NCBI GenBank assembly: GCA_022648295.1
Contig: JALCME010000023.1
Coordinates: 19,279-83,278 of the forward strand
Direction of reading: 5' to 3'
Source: Bacteroides sp.
Lineage (GTDB): Bacteria; Bacteroidota; Bacteroidia; Bacteroidales; Bacteroidaceae
DNA length: 64,000 bases
Shown piece after piece: positions 63,601-64,000 of this stretch (positions within the stretch are counted from its first letter, which is position 1; every line of letters starts with the position of its first letter). A program made the translations under genes and the position numbers. The notes beneath the pieces were generated by a model. It saw only the letters and a list, made by a program, of their open reading frames with translations. It ran no database searches and was not told the DNA's origin.

Positions 63601-63981
63601 TGGTTCACCTTTAGTATCTGTAACGCTTCCTTTTACTATAATGTTGCCTTGTTGAGAAGAGTCTGAATTTGTGTTTTCCTTACGTTCTGTCAATACAATA
63701 TTTTTGCCTTCCATTATGTATTTAATATTCGTATCCTTAAATACATTGTCCAGTATTTCAGATACCGGTAACTTGTTTGCTGAAATATTGACAATGCGAT
63801 GTACGTCCACACTCTTTTTATTGTATACAAATAGGTATTCTGTTTGTGATTCAATTTGATTTAAAATTTCGCTAACGTTTAGTGCAGAGTTGGGAATGCT
63901 AACTTTTGCACTTTGTGAATAACCGGCATTGCTATATGCCTGAAACGTTACAAACAAAAGAAGGAATGTCGTAATCTTCAT
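60676..63981 (-). CDS. SusC/RagA family TonB-dependent transporter with N-terminal STN domain
   Basis: STN-like VSIPNSALNVSEILNQIESQTEYLFVYNKKSVDV, CarboxypepD_reg, LETVVVTAMGIKKK, plug and barrel. Confidence 0.95.
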   Translation of the reverse strand: MKITTFLLLFVTFQAYSNAGYSQSAKVSIPNSALNVSEILNQIESQTEYLFVYNKKSVDVHRIVNISANKLPVSEILDNVFKDTNIKYIMEGKNIVLTERKENTNSDSSQQGNIIVKGSVTDTKGEPIIGANVLEKGTTNGVITNVNGKFSLNVPTNATLTISFIGYQPISILVNGKKVINVQMKEEALALETVVVTAMGIKKKAASLTYSTQQIGGDELTRAKDPNLINSLAGKTAGVSITKNASGLGGSAKVSIRGIRSANENGNNQPLYVIDGVPMLNNTTEQAFSVMGGNNDAGNRDSGDGISNLNPDDIESMSILKGASAAALYGSQAANGVILITTKRGKAGMQRITFSSNLTVDQAISLPEFQNTYKINGTTSWGDKQTDMKDYNNVDHFFSNGVTAINSVSVQVGKEKTQTYFSYANTTAKGIISANKLYKHNLTLRETGNLFNDKLILDANVNLITQSVNNRPTSGGYYMNPLVGLYTFPRGKDMSEYRENYEVFDESRNMPLQNWYTSTLDFEQNPYWTVNRITSKDKRYRAIASLNAKLKINDWFSIQARGNIDFINDKFQQKFYAGTAENLCHENGRYIDLNNQEFMAYGDIMGMFNKSWNDWAVNAALGASNNMTKTNMLKLDSGKAGLYYANVFSVANMILNSGTAYVDETQNARRNVQSVFATAQIGWKESIYMDLTARNDWSSTLANTSSLHSGFFYPSVGLSWIINKTLSLPSWINFSKIRASWAQVGNDLPIGITSPQPYITSGGIVKQIQYDFDKDLKPEISTSWEIGSEWKFFNNRLDLDFTFYHTNTKDQLLYINTPTGSHPYRYINAGKIRNYGIEITLGGTPFMTNNFRWKTNVNFSTNKNKIVSLGDNPEFDYGTGVNMPYRMRVKEGGSLGDIYGNDFVRDENGKIEVTETGAPKIETGNNSLIGNANPDFMLGWNNTFTYKGFSLYVLLDAVIGGDVISLTQSALDLRGVSKASGQARDKGYVEIEGQKFTDVEGFYNVVANRGDGCTSYYRYDRTNIRLRELSLSYSFPQSLLESTKFLKGIDVSLIARNLFFLYKDAPFDPDAILSVGNANQGVDIFGMPTTKNIGFNIKFTF

Positions 63982-64000
63982 AGTTCGTAATATTTGTTTA

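Overview
This 64 kb window comes from a Bacteroides-type genome. Roughly 1-38.2 kb is a mosaic polysaccharide-utilization region, almost all on the minus strand. It contains a partial GH2, a GH28-like beta-helix enzyme, an alginate-lyase-fold lipoprotein, a Big_2 surface lipoprotein, three SusC/SusD pairs, two paralogous ECF sigma factors, two discoidin-like lipoproteins, a hybrid two-component regulator, a deleted GH29 fucosidase remnant, a full GH2 beta-galactosidase, a transmembrane AraC-type regulator with no kinase module, and a heparinase II/III-like protein. From 38.4 to 59 kb are housekeeping and accessory genes: LytTR regulator, two histidine-kinase-like proteins, nucleoside kinase, Na/Pi transporter, rubredoxin, Ca-type P-ATPase, HAD phosphatase, RibF, a CPBP protease/DUF2975/HTH cassette, SufE, M28 and S66 peptidases, and Ptb-Buk. 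A fourth SusD/SusC pair, whose SusC has an STN domain, closes the window. The most interesting signals are: (i) a shared promoter architecture upstream of one sigma-SusC-SusD module and of the neighbouring SusC, with the same 14-mer 42 bp from a TAnnTTTG box in both; (ii) a GH29 fucosidase reduced to its N- and C-terminal ends; (iii) a 4 x 22-bp phased repeat array and inverted repeats ahead of an unannotated 30-aa hydrophobic ORF and the CPBP/DUF2975/HTH cassette; (iv) a one-component membrane-spanning sugar regulator; (v) sigma factors with no adjacent anti-sigma gene; and (vi) a kinase-like protein lacking the phospho-acceptor His. All family calls come from reading motifs. No database search was run.
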